Source: Iris pallida (Eukaryota; Streptophyta; Magnoliopsida; Asparagales; Iridaceae). Taken from it: a stretch of 64,000 bases of DNA. Below are positions 22,801 to 35,200 of this stretch, piece by piece. The translations under genes were made by a program, and so were the position numbers. The stretch is from positions 36,995,331 through 37,059,330 of the forward strand of contig JANAVB010029819.1 in NCBI GenBank assembly GCA_029216955.1. The letters are read 5' to 3'. Below the pieces are notes generated by a model. It was given only the letters and a program-made list of their open reading frames with translations. It ran no database searches and had not been told where the DNA came from. How positions within the stretch are numbered: the stretch's first letter is position 1; every line of letters starts with the position of its first letter.

Positions 22801-24107
22801 TATTCGAGAAGATGTATGCACATAGGCCTCGAATAATCTCTTAGGGCAATGCTTCGTATACGACTTTCCTGTAGACCGGTAACACTAATCCTATTATTAT
22901 TTTGTTACTCCATTTTCAGGAAGTAAAAGTTTTTCTAACACATACGTCTTCCACATGGATGATTTTTAATACTCATATTATGACAATCAAGGGACAACAT
23001 AAGTAGTGTTAGAAACCTTGCCTAATTCCTAAGTTTTACAAGGACGTAGCTAGAGACGGTATCGTAGTTTTAGTACAACAATATATACAGCTTGTCACAT
23101 ATTTCCAAAGAAGTGACTAGTTGTCTAGGAAGTACAGACACTCTAAAACTTTGTAGGGCCATCGTGTCTAATGCATATCAAACAAATATTGGACAGGCCA
23201 TGTACGGACACTCTAAAATGTTACGTTCGTGTCACCATGTGTTCTGATCGTGTCGTGTCACTATCCTTGCTCGTGCAATACTTGCTTATATGACTTGGAC
23301 CTATGACATACTATAAAAATAGAAATAAATACAGTGAGACATATCCGTCGTTGGTTCGTCACTAAACAAAATTATCGACGACGCGACTATGGAACAAGGG
23401 CCGCAAGGAATTAATTGTCGCTATCCAAATGTCGGCGTCATGTAGCAGCCACATTCGATTGACAACCGACGGACTGGCGAAGGAAAATTAGTGACGGTTT
23501 GTGCTTCTGGTTAGTGACACCACTCCATAGGCGATGTACCGACGACTAATAAATGACGTTACGTTAGAAGCTACCGTCAAAAACTTGATTTGAAGGCCAG
23601 AAGCGATGGACGTTTGGCTCGTGAGTGAAGGATTAGTGACGAACATGCGGCAGACTTGAGTTTTTGATATCTGAATTTTATTTCTGATACTTAGAAATAA
23701 ACAATAGTGTCACAAGTCTCATTCTCGATTGATCATGACAAAGTAAATAATTCAAGCCACACAAACTCCACTATGCAAAACTAAATAACCCAAGTCACAC
23801 AACCCTCACATATTTTTGGTTTAGTTTTATGGTCTCACATAATATTTAAATTTTATGTTAGATCTCCATTTTGGATGGTCAGTCCAAATCAATTGTTAAA
23901 ACGAGATCCAAACTCTATTTTGGATAATATAAAAACCTACAATGCAAATTTTAAATATTATAAGAGATCCTAAAACTAAATAATCTATAATTTTACTTAC
24001 CAATGCTAGCTTGTAATCTACAAAAGAAACAAGGAGGACATGTGGGTTGGATTTTGTCCATTTGACTTGGCAAGTTTAGATTTGTAGAAACCCAAGATAT
24101 CATTTCC
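19860..24107. other. Unrecognised AT-rich DNA with CACTA-like relic motifs
   Basis: No coding gene was recognised and the open frames are short and featureless. At 22358-22384 a run of 16 T is followed by 11 G. Between about 23340 and 23650 motifs such as TTAGTGACGG, GTTAGTGACACC, TTAGTGACGAAC, TCGTCACTAA and CGACGACTAATA recur in both orientations. These resemble subterminal repeats of CACTA (En/Spm) elements, but no CACTA terminus was found, so this is a weak call. Confidence 0.35.
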
Positions 24108-24110
24108 TAA

Positions 24111-24509
24111 GAGCATCCACAGTGGGACTAATTTCAAGTGCTATATTTGGTCTTTAGCTAAATTTTGTAGCACTTGATGGCTCCAATGGACTCTTGTCCA
24201 CACTTGAAAAATGGTAGAAAGCTAAGAGACTCTCCAAATTTGGAGAGTCCACTAGTTGAGCTATATTATTTGCAGGCCCACCATATTTACTTTTCTCCTT
24301 CATTCCTTTTTTGGAGTGTTGCCACTTGTCAATTATGAAAGAAAAATAAGGAGGAAAACAAATAGAGTGTTGCCACTTGTCAATTTGGAGTGTTTATTTA
24401 GACTATACCATTGTGTACCAACATGAAGGAAATACTCCAAAATTAATTATTGGAGTATGGTTTGAAGTGATTTGGAGTATGGTTTGGAGTGTTATCACTG
24501 TGGATGCTC
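24111..24509. mobile_element. Tourist-like (PIF/Harbinger) MITE
   Basis: This 399-bp element has 14-bp terminal inverted repeats GAGCATCCACAGTG / CACTGTGGATGCTC and is flanked by the 3-bp duplication TAA at 24108-24110 and 24510-24512. Size, AT-rich interior and TAA target fit Tourist MITEs. It encodes nothing. Confidence 0.85.
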
Positions 24510-24512
24510 TAA

Positions 24513-26799
24513 TTGTTTATCAAATTAACCAGAGTGTTTATCAATTTGTTTGTTCTTCACGTTCAGGTAGTAATATCACTAGACCATTAATTCGGACCAG
24601 CCATGTATTTATTGCATTTATGTTTTTATCCCATAATTACATTCATGTACTTACATTCTTACAAACTTGGATGCCTACTGTTATCCACAACAAGATGGCA
24701 AGTAACTGATGAAGACTTGTTCCAGTATTCAGTTTTCAGTATTCAGACCATAATTGAGGTCTTAATGTGTTTGTGCCAAAATTACTAGAGGATAACATTT
24801 TAGGACAAATTTCAGATCAATTTAGGAAAAATCCATCAACCAATTTAGGACAAATCAAGCAATTGAATTTAAATCAAATTCTGGCTGCAGAGGCTCTGCT
24901 TCGTCGGAGATTATGACAGTGAAGGTCACGGACTTGGGGCACGCAAATGCTGCAGAGACGGAGGAGTAGAGTAGATGGAGGAGGACATAGGAGTTGAGTT
25001 TGGGTTTGGGTTTGGGTGGATATGCGACGTCTATATCCGTCCCCAAACTTAATTCAAGTGACGTCCAGGTTGTCACAAATTGGTCGCACATAGCTTCCTG
25101 CAGAATCCTCGTGTAAATTAGCAATGATAATGACGGCGGATCCGTGACACACTTGTATCTCGCTGTGGCCAATATATCGTTTGTCACCATCTTGTCACTG
25201 CAGTGACAGAACTGTTACATAGCACAAGAGTTAAAACATAATAGTAGTGAAACACAGATATGCCCCCATATTTATCTTTGTTTTGATCGTTACGTGACTC
25301 ACAGAGGAAGTGTTCCGTTGCCGGCCATTGATATGTGGTCCTTTTTCTTCAACTTAATCGGCCCCAACAAACTTTGAAAGTGCACGGGATCCATGACTGC
25401 CGACGAGCTAACAACTTTTGAGTGGAATCGTGGAATGGTGAGCTACACAAGTTTTGGTGGACGATCAAAACTCTTGACTCTTTCTTAGCAAGTAAATCTT
25501 AATGCTGATAGAAACGACAGAACATATCGATCAACATTTAAACCACTGGCTGACTAGCTACCAACCCCTGTCTTCTTCAGCAGAGAACTTGATTACATTC
25601 ATATCTTGACTTTAAATCAGTAGTGAACCTGGGATTGAGAAGTGATCAGTTCCATCCATCAGCCATGCCTAGCTAGTCCCCCATTGCCATTTATTTCCAG
25701 ATATTTTCGCTTCAAATGCAGGTACGCATAAGGGGTTAGGTGGTCATATGGAATCATCATCTGCGATTGAACGCTCACATTGCCTTGGAAGGGGATCGAG
25801 CGCAGGGAATTCCCTGCAAGTACATCATACGAAAATATTGTGCATCGAATAATTCAGATCTTGCACTTAAAACTAACAAAAACATAATCAAGAAGACATC
25901 AAGACATATGCATGGAGTCATCAGCCTGGCCAAAAAAAAGATTTACCAGATTTCAGGGGGTCCTGTTAGTTGTTATAGGGCTCTCAAGACAGAACTGTAA
26001 CGATCGACAATAGTTCAATACTTGGGGAAGGAAACTTTAACACTGTTAGCTCGATTCCTCGAGTCTACACCATGTAATTAACCTTGCAGTCTTCGAAAAA
26101 TGATGAAACCTGAACGGAATAAAAATTTAGAACAAAATGCTGGGATGTCATGGTTCCTGCAGGTTATCCCGACTAAATTTCATTCAATTCCTTGAGTTTA
26201 CACAAATGTCAACAATATTTCTGTCCAAAGAATTTGCTCAAGAGATCATGGACACGCATTTTTGCACCAATAGACAATCGGGACAAGCTTGAGCCTAGGC
26301 CACCAAGAGCTTGCACAATCACAAAGTTTACACAAATTGCACCAGACTCGGACAGTAACTGTAGATCTGGACAATTAATTAAACATTACAACTAGGTAGA
26401 TCCATGATGTCATTCAATGAAAGTTAAAGAGAATGTTTAAACTCCAAATGGACCAGTAGGTGCAGCATGCCACAGGTCTCGAGTAACTTCCAAAATTGGT
26501 TATTTGGCTAAATCTTCCTTCACCAGAATGATTTCAGATCGTGGTTCTTGCAGGAATCAGTCGAAAGCAAACGACAGCATTACTTCATCTTCACTGGAAC
26601 TGCAGTTGGAACATATTATTCTATTTTGCTTTGCATTTGCTGATATGGCATCATGTGAGCCATCTGGTGAGTTAGCTGCAGTAATAACATTCACGAATGG
26701 ATTATCAATGTTCCTGGAGCACTAAAATTAACTAGCGGTGAAGATTAAGCAAAGAGGGATTAGTGACCTCAATTTTAGTGGAGTTTCCCGTTTTGTACT
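24513..26799. other. Intergenic DNA downstream of the CCR4-type gene
   Basis: No gene was recognised. A minus-strand frame at 24855-25190 encodes 111 residues, but no motif, splice context or repeat supports it. The rest is AT-rich with short unrelated open frames. The 3' UTR of the CCR4-type gene should lie just left of 26800; I see no clear polyadenylation signal. Confidence 0.4.
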
Positions 26800-27174
26800 T
26801 TAATCTTTGATCTGTTCCTCAAGTTTCAATTTCACAAAATCATCTTCAACTTCATGCAACTTGGGAATTGAAGCAGATTCCTCCAATACCTGGAGAACCT
26901 CAAAATCGCCACCAATTGGTAAATGATCACTCGGGTGGTGGTGGTTTGGAAGCCCGCCGATGATGTCAGGTGACTGTGGTCCAGGAAGTTCAAGTAAAGT
27001 GATTGGCTTTAAGTAGCCTGTACTGGACAAAAATATGTAGTCTAGAGTCCCCGTAAAACCAGGCGTGCAATTTGTGAATGATGGCTCTCCTCCATTTGTC
27101 CCATAAAGACTGCACAATTTGAACGTGGCAGCTGAAGAGACTGAAAGATCTGCAGACACAAGATACTGATAGAC
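26800..27174 (-). CDS. CCR4-type gene, last exon
   Basis: Acceptor ACCTTCAG|GT opens [20 protein letters not shown], then [40 protein letters not shown] and a C-terminal tail ending at the stop at 26800. SDHLPI supplies the catalytic Asp-His pair. A possible donor (CTCCAG|GTATTG) after DFEVLQ means the last 30 residues might belong to an intron. Confidence 0.88.
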   Translation of the reverse strand, partial: VYQYLVSADLSVSSAATFKLCSLYGTNGGEPSFTNCTPGFTGTLDYIFLSSTGYLKPITLLELPGPQSPDIIGGLPNHHHPSDHLPIGGDFEVLQVLEESASIPKLHEVEDDFVKLKLEEQIKD

Positions 27175-27958
27175 CTGAAGGTACAAGAGAATATACAGTG
27201 AAAATATGCACTTGATCAAATCCATAATATTCATCATACATAACAAGAAATAACCTCTTCTTCCCCATATATTCTAAATTCTTTTTTGTTCATACAAGAA
27301 TATAGTTGCTATAAAATAGCTAAGATAAGAAAATACAACAGGTACAAATCACTCTAGCACTACAGCAGCAAGAATACATAAAACCATTGTCGAACAATGC
27401 AATAGCACAAAATATAATGGTTCTTTTTAGGGAAAGCGCAGATAAAGATGATCCCAGTCAAACTTGTTATAATATAAGTTAACGAAATGTTACAACATGC
27501 CTACACACCTTCCAGAAAAACAACTCACACTTCTAAGATATCATCAGTAGAAAAACAAACCACCATCATTCGAATCCATTTCGAATGTAAGGCATAGAAA
27601 ACTTCATCCTTTTCTATCATAGCAATTAAAACATCATGAATTCTGAACAACCTTCAGGTTCCTGCTATAAGATTTCTCTTCTCCAATTGATTCCAGTATC
27701 AACTTTAAAGGAAGCAAGCTTACCCCAGCCATAAGATTGATCAAAATCCAACTCAACCTCTCAATCTTAACACCCATCTTTAACTAGTCTTCTGGATCTT
27801 CTATAAACCTCTGGCATCCTCGGACAAGACCTAATTTTTCTTTATTATTCTGATGGGTCATTGTGGGTTCTTCAACTGAAGGAAAGGATGAATGAACGAG
27901 ATTGGAGTAGCAATTATTGAGTCTTCAGGTATAATAAAAGTCAACAAAACCGGTGTCC

Positions 27959-28012
<54 letters not shown>

Positions 28013-29234
28013 CACCGGTTTTGTTGACTTTTATTATACCTCTAGCTCCTCTAGCTCAACTGGCTAATGTGAGAGTTATCCCCCCAAGTGGTTGCGGCAA
28101 GACTTGGAGTAAACAATTTAATTCCGGTGGTAGGAATTAAATTAAAAAAATACAACTGACGGTGCGGATCGGGTGGGGGCTGGGTGGAGCAGGGTCAGTC
28201 GGCAAGTAAAAAGCTATTGAAAGTTTCTTCAGTGAAACCTCAAGGTGTCATTCGGGCCAGGCGGCCTGAAACCAGCTCCAGACCCGACCCAATCAAACCC
28301 GTGATGGGTCGGCCAGCCCGGCCCAGCCCACCCCCAACAGCGGGTCGGGCACCCGGACTCGGCCTCCCAACCGGGTCCGAGCTAGGTTTCAACCCCCAAC
28401 CCAGTCGGTGAGCCCGGTCATATACATATACATATATATGTATAATCTAAAATTTTCTTCTTTTGGACTTGTTTGAACCCACAACTAGGGATGCAAATGA
28501 GCCAAGCCGAGCCAAGCTTTTGTAAGCTTGAGCTTGGCTTGACTAGAATTAATCGAGTTCAAGCTCGAGCTCGAGCTCGATAATTTTTTTATTTTATAGC
28601 TTGAGCTTGGCTTGAGCTTGTTTATATTAAGCTTGAGCTTGGCTTGGTTTGAGCTCGAGCTTGGCTTGATAAGTAAGCTTGATTCAAGCTTGATAAACAA
28701 GCTTGATAAGGTCAAAATCAAGCTCGTTAAATTTGATTTCGAGCTCGCTCAACTCTATTTCAAGTTCATTAAGCTTGATTTCAACCTTAACAAGCTTGAT
28801 TTCAATTTACTTAGGTTTGAATTCAAGTACCTATAATATTAACAATTTATTTATAAAAATTTAATTAAAAAAGTTTCTTAATATCAATTATTAAGGACAT
28901 ATAAATATATAATGCACACAAATATACATATACTAAATAAGCTCCTAAACGAGCTTCTAAACGAGCCAGCTCGCAAGCTCATCAACGAGCCAGCTCGCGA
29001 GCTCAAATGAGCCGAGTACTTCTAAGCTTGAGCTTGGCTCGTTTATTAAACGAGCTCGAAAATGAAGCTTGAGCTCAGCTTATTTACTAAACGAACCGAG
29101 CTCAAACGAGCTTTTATCGAGCCGAGCTTCGAGCAGCTCGCGAACGGCTTGGCTCATTTGCAGCCCTACCCACAACCTTGCTACTGCAAGCAGTTGTATT
29201 TAAATTCAACAAGCTAACCACAACACCCAAATCT

Positions 29235-29290
<56 letters not shown>

Positions 29291-32200
29291 GCCAACCCGG
29301 GCCTGATCTGGACCCGACCCGGTTCTCCTAACCGGACTGGCCTGGTCCAGCCTACTAAACACCTTGAGTGAAACCTTCAACATTTTGTAAGACATTTTCC
29401 TCCAAAAGATAATTCCATCTCACTTCCCCTAAAACCATGTGTTCTTTTTATTATGCCCACTAGCCATTTCATAGTCAAATGTATAATTCTGAACAAACAA
29501 TTGTTCAGAATCGGGTAAAGAAGCTAGTTTGTCCAGAAAGGAAGCTAATTCAACAGCCCTATCTTCAAAACCTACTTTAGCTACCATATTTACAGTTTAA
29601 AGGTCTAGAGATAATAGCTAGTACATAACAAGTCACTTGTGGATTATTTATTTTTAAGTCTGTGTACTAATGAAAATGAAGTACACGGTGATGGAGTTAC
29701 CATTATCCTTTTTCTTGTATAGGTTCCCTAGAAAAGGAATATGTCCATTTCATTTCTCAAGGTCTCAAAAAAGTTGTGGTACTGTCTCCAGGTTTGTCCT
29801 TCCAAATTAAAACAGCATTTAATCAGTATAAGATAAGCCAACAGTGAAATAGATCAAGCATCCTGAACTTGACCATTTGAGTCAACTAAACTTAAATTAA
29901 GTAGATCGACCAGCCTTTGTCACTCGTCTTGCTACCTCTTAAGTCTTAACAGCTTGTTTATTGTCAGAATAAATTCACTCCTGCTGCATCTATGTCAATC
30001 CTTGAACACCAGATCATCTTTGCAAGCATGAATTGATGATTTAACTGTGGATTCCGTGGAAAACATCCAAACCTTAAGACTTCATTAACCTTTTAGGCAG
30101 AACAAAGAAATAGGATAAAAAAGCAGAAATTATCAGCATTAGAAGATTGATGATTTGATTAGCCTCTATAGTGGGCTAGATCTATCTATTTTAAAATATC
30201 ACTTCCCAGTTTGATCATAAATTTGAGAACAGTGTTTTGTGAAAACCTTTTGATTCTCTTGTCCTCACTGCATTATTTATGTAGTCCTGGTGAAACAAAC
30301 TAAGGATACCTAATCAATGATAGAATAGTAGCTGCTGTGACTATTTGTATACTTCATAGGCGTAGATATTATATATCTATGAACAAATAAAATTGCTTAT
30401 GCATCTCGAGTGTTTTCATAACCTACAGCAGTCTCAAGATACACATGGAGGAGAATGTACCTATGGCATGTTAGGCATGGACTATCTCTATGTACTGGTT
30501 CCAATGTGTCTTATATGTTCTCCAAAATAATATGTTGTATGTACTTACAATTAAATAAGTGCACAACTTGCCCATGACAATTACTTTTTTTCTCTGAGGT
30601 CAAAGAGAGTGGTAAAATTAGCTAACCTCATCGCCAGGAGTAGAATTAAAATCGCCCGCAAGAAGTATTGAAGGTGAGCAACTGTATTTGTTTGACACGA
30701 CTTCCTTGAACTGTTCAAGCCGATGTAGAAGGTACTTTACTTGTGCAAGCTTCACATCAATCCATTCTGGATCCCTGCGTCACCAAGATTTTAATTTATT
30801 GATTGGAGGAGAAAGGAATTTCATAAGAATAATAGAATCAGACTATATAAAAATCAAAACACAGGTACAAGTGTATTGTTCAAATCAGCTTTAATCTAGA
30901 AACTCAACATCACAGATTGATGCCAGTAACAATAAGGTCAGGAACAAATACAGTCACTCTAAAAAGGGGGAGCGGATAGAACACTAAAGAGGTTTATAAT
31001 ATTCTACTGGTAGAAAGATCAGTCACCCAGTTACCAGTATATGTGTGTATTTGCGAAAACTATCACATCCTGAGATGGATTTTTGAGCCTAAATGCTGCG
31101 AGTACGCCCACACAATCACGTTTTAGCCTCACACGAGGATTATTAGGATCTCCATGATCACCGTGATCTTTCTTTTTTAATGAATCTGCAAGAAATCAGG
31201 GAAATAAGAAATCATAGGGAGACTGAATTTACAGTATTTGTCGTGTAATATAATGGTCAAAAAAAATCCTATTAGATAAGTAGATAGTTGGTTTCTATAG
31301 GACCAAGAGACAAGTCATACTTTGGCAACCATAAACAACTGATGCAAATATTTAAGCAATGTAATAAACGGTCTAAATACAAGAACAGTGCAAGTTTTTA
31401 TCCCAGAATTTTCGGTTTAGATAATTGACAGTCTTAAGTCAACAACAACAACAACAACAGAGCCTGTATATAAGGTTTTTATTAGGTATCTTATTTATCG
31501 GGTAAATACCATTTTGGTCACTGAATGTTTCAAATGTTTAAGTTTTAGTCACTCTCCATATATATTTTTGGTCATGGAGTGACTAAAAGTTGAACTTTTG
31601 AAACATTGGGTGACCAAAAGTGGTATTATAGAGTTGGGATAATTGGATGCTTCATTATAAAAAAGTACATATATAAAGGAGAGGATTAGCCTCATTCTTA
31701 TTCTCTATCCGACGTGGGACTAAATCCAATAGACTTCTCAACACTCCCCCTCAAGATGGGCTATAGATATCAATCATCTCCATCTTGTTACATAGTTTAG
31801 AAAGACTCAAGGAGCTAAGACCCTTGGTAAGACCATCTGCGACTTGTCTTTCTGAGTGACCATAATCAAGCTTCAATGTTCCGTTCTCTAACTTTTCTTT
31901 GATGAAGAACCGATTAATCTTGATATGCTTCGTTCTGTCATGTTGAACTGGATTGTTAGCTATACTCAGTACAGCTTGACTATCACTCAGAAGGCGTAAT
32001 GGTGCTCCTCGATCCAACTTCAACTCTGCAGGAGAGCTTTTACCTACAGCAACTCTGAAACTCCTAGAGCAATTGCTCTATATTCTGCTTCAGCAGTCGA
32101 TCGTGCTACCACAAAATGTTTCTTGCTTCTCCAGGAGACTAGGTTATCCCCCTACAAAGACATATAACCCTGAGGTGGACCTTCTGTCATCCATGCAGCT

Positions 32201-35200
32201 TGTCCAATCTGCATTGCAGTATCCCTCAACACCCAGGTGTCTATTGTTCTTGAACCATAGCCCTCTTCCAGGAGGCCCCTTTAGATATCTCAAAATGTGA
32301 AAAACTGCTTCCATATAGCCTTTCTTTGGATCATGCATGTAGCGGCTTACTACACTCATAGCGAATGAGATATCAGGACGAGTGTGGCCCAGATAAATCA
32401 GTCGGCCTACTAGTCTTTGATATCTCTCACGATTAACGGGCTCTCCTGCCTCTGCGCCCAACTTATTCTTAGGTCAATCGAAGTGACTGTCGATCGATAC
32501 CCCAGCATGCATGTCTTTGTGAGCAAGTCTAGTACATAGTTTCTCTGAGAGAGAACGATCTCATCTCTTCCTCGAGCAACCTCGATCTCAAGAAAATACC
32601 TCATTATTTCTAGGTCCTTCACTTCAAACTCCTTGGCAAGTTTTGACCTCAGCTGGACAATCTCCTCTTCGTCACCTGTGATCACTATATCATCAACATA
32701 TACTACAAGTATGGTGATACAGCCTCTCGCATGCCGGATGAAGACCGTGTGATCTGCATTGGTCTGGTTGTATTCCATGCATGTGACAGCCTTCCTGAAT
32801 CTCTCAAACCAGGCTCGAGGAGATTGCTTGAGTCCATACAGTAATTCTTCAGCTTGCACACATTTCCTGTCGACTGCGTAGTGCACAACCCGAGAGGAGT
32901 CTCCATGTATGTTTTCTCTTGTAGATCTCCATGAAGAAAAATATTCTTCACATCCAATTGATGCAGCTGTTATCCGTAATTTGCTACAAGGGAGACCAGG
33001 GTTCTCACAATGCTCATCTTTGCTACCGGAGCAAATGTCTCATCATAGTCGATGCCATAGGACTGAGTGAATCCCTTTGCAACCACAATCTTACCTTTTA
33101 CCGCTTCGCATTCCCTTCTGGAGTCTCCTTTACTGTGAAGACTCATTTGCATTCAACTGCTTTCTTTCCTTTAGGCAATGGAACAAGTAAACATGTCTCA
33201 TTTCTTTCGAGTGCCCCAAGTTCCTCCAACATTGCAGCTTTCTATCTCGGATCTTTTTTTGCTTCCTGCCAACACTTAGAAAAAGAGGTGGTATCTAACG
33301 ATGTAATGAATGCTCCATAAGTGAGGGAAAGATTAGAATATGATAAGAAATTAGCAATGTCATATTCATAATCATAACGATTAGAGAATCTTCCCGCATT
33401 GCTACGAGAATATCTTCTCAAAGAAATATGAGATAGAGAAGAGGGGACCATACCATCCGAATCTAAGGGATCCGCATCCGAATCAGATAGATCCAATACG
33501 GGTGCTTCTTCAGGAGTTGGGGCAGAGTTAGGTGAGAGACGTGGCACAGTATTGGAATTATGCTTTCTTCTTATGTAGACCTAGAATTCTTCTCGAGCTG
33601 TAGATTGTTCTAAAGACTGTTCCCTCCCATGCGCTGATTCCTCCCCCTGTGATGGATCGTCACTTTATTCCTCCTGATTGTGTGTATCCTCATCGCTTTC
33701 CTTACTCTCACTATCTTCCCCTTGTTCCCTTGGACCATCTTTCCCAATCAAGCATAGAACTGATCCGACAATCACGCTCAGGCTTATCTCTCCCTCACTC
33801 CTAACACCTCATGTGTTAGGTGTCATCAAATGCGGAGCCTTCACCTGAACCATTGTGATAGTACGGTTCCATTTCTCTGAATGTAACATACATGCTCACG
33901 AAGAGCCTTTGCTCCACAGGTCTCCAGCAAGAATATCCCTTCTGGGTCCCTGAGTAGCCGACAAAGACGCACTTCACTGCTCGAGGGTCCAACTTGCCCA
34001 CACCAGGCCTACTGTCCTTCACAAAGCATACACACCCAAACACCTTTGGAGAAACAATGTATTTGTTCTCACCTGTAAGCATCTCGAACGGTGTCTTCCA
34101 TCCTAACACCTGAGAGGACATCCTGTTGATGAGATATGCATTTGTCAATGCGGCATGCCCCGACAAGTATTTAGGGACATTCATAGAAACATTATCGACC
34201 AAGCCACTTCCAACAGGTGTGTGTTCTTCTGCTCCACCACACCATTTTGTACTGGTGTATAGGCGCATGAAGTCTGATGATGTATCTCATGTGCTGACAA
34301 GTACTCTTTAAGAGCCTTGTTGGTGTATTGTCTCATTGTCATACCTCAACATCTTCACATTAGTATTGTACTGCGTTATGACCCTGCGATAAAAATCTTG
34401 AAAACATGTAAACACATCACTCTTACTCTTTATTAGGTACACCCAGGTGACACGAGTGTAGCAATCAATAAAGGTGACAAACCACTTAAAACCATTAGCA
34501 GTAGTTTGGGACAAGGTTCCCATACATAAAGTGTATCATGTCAAAAGGGAACGAACTTTTATTTCCAAAACTCACATATAAGCTTCTGGTATATTTTCCT
34601 AGTTCACAAGCATCACAAACTAACTTTTGTTTATCAGCCTTCTAATAAATAGAAGGAAACACCCGACTCGGTAGACTAAATGAAGAGTATCTCATGTGCT
34701 GATGTTGAATCAACATTTCTGATTCCACAATCCTCCGCGGCTCTCCAGTTGTGCCTCATCCATCAGTGACGTCAGTGCTACATCCAGTCCATCTATGTCC
34801 AAGTACCATAGTCCTTTATGCCAAGTGCTAGTTCCCAACCGTCTCCATGTTCCGTTCTCCTAAAAAATCACCTTAGGAATGTCAAAGGAAACAACACAAT
34901 TAAGTTGAAGAACAATAGCACTAATAAACAATATATTAACATATAAAGATGGAGCATACAAGACATCAGTTAGAGTTATGGAAGGGGTGCATTTAACCAT
35001 GCCAACACCCACTATGGGCTGAACAGTACCATCAGCAGTCTGAATACTTTCAGGTGTTGCCAGGTGAGTATAATTCTGGAATCATGATGGACCCCCGTTA
35101 CAATAAAGGGATGCCCCAGAATCAATTATCCAATTTATCATTCCTGGTCTGTGGGTGGATGCAAGAGCATGAGCAGATATACCTGTGCTAGTGTGGACAT

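Noticed and set aside
24855..25190. 111-residue minus-strand frame as a host exon
   Set aside because: No known motif, no clear splice sites and no homologous context. The length is possible by chance.
28150..29400. A larger TIR element around the hAT MITE
   Set aside because: GGTTTCACTCAAGGTG-like and GC-rich segments recur in inverted order on both sides, but the match is loose and no target duplication was found.
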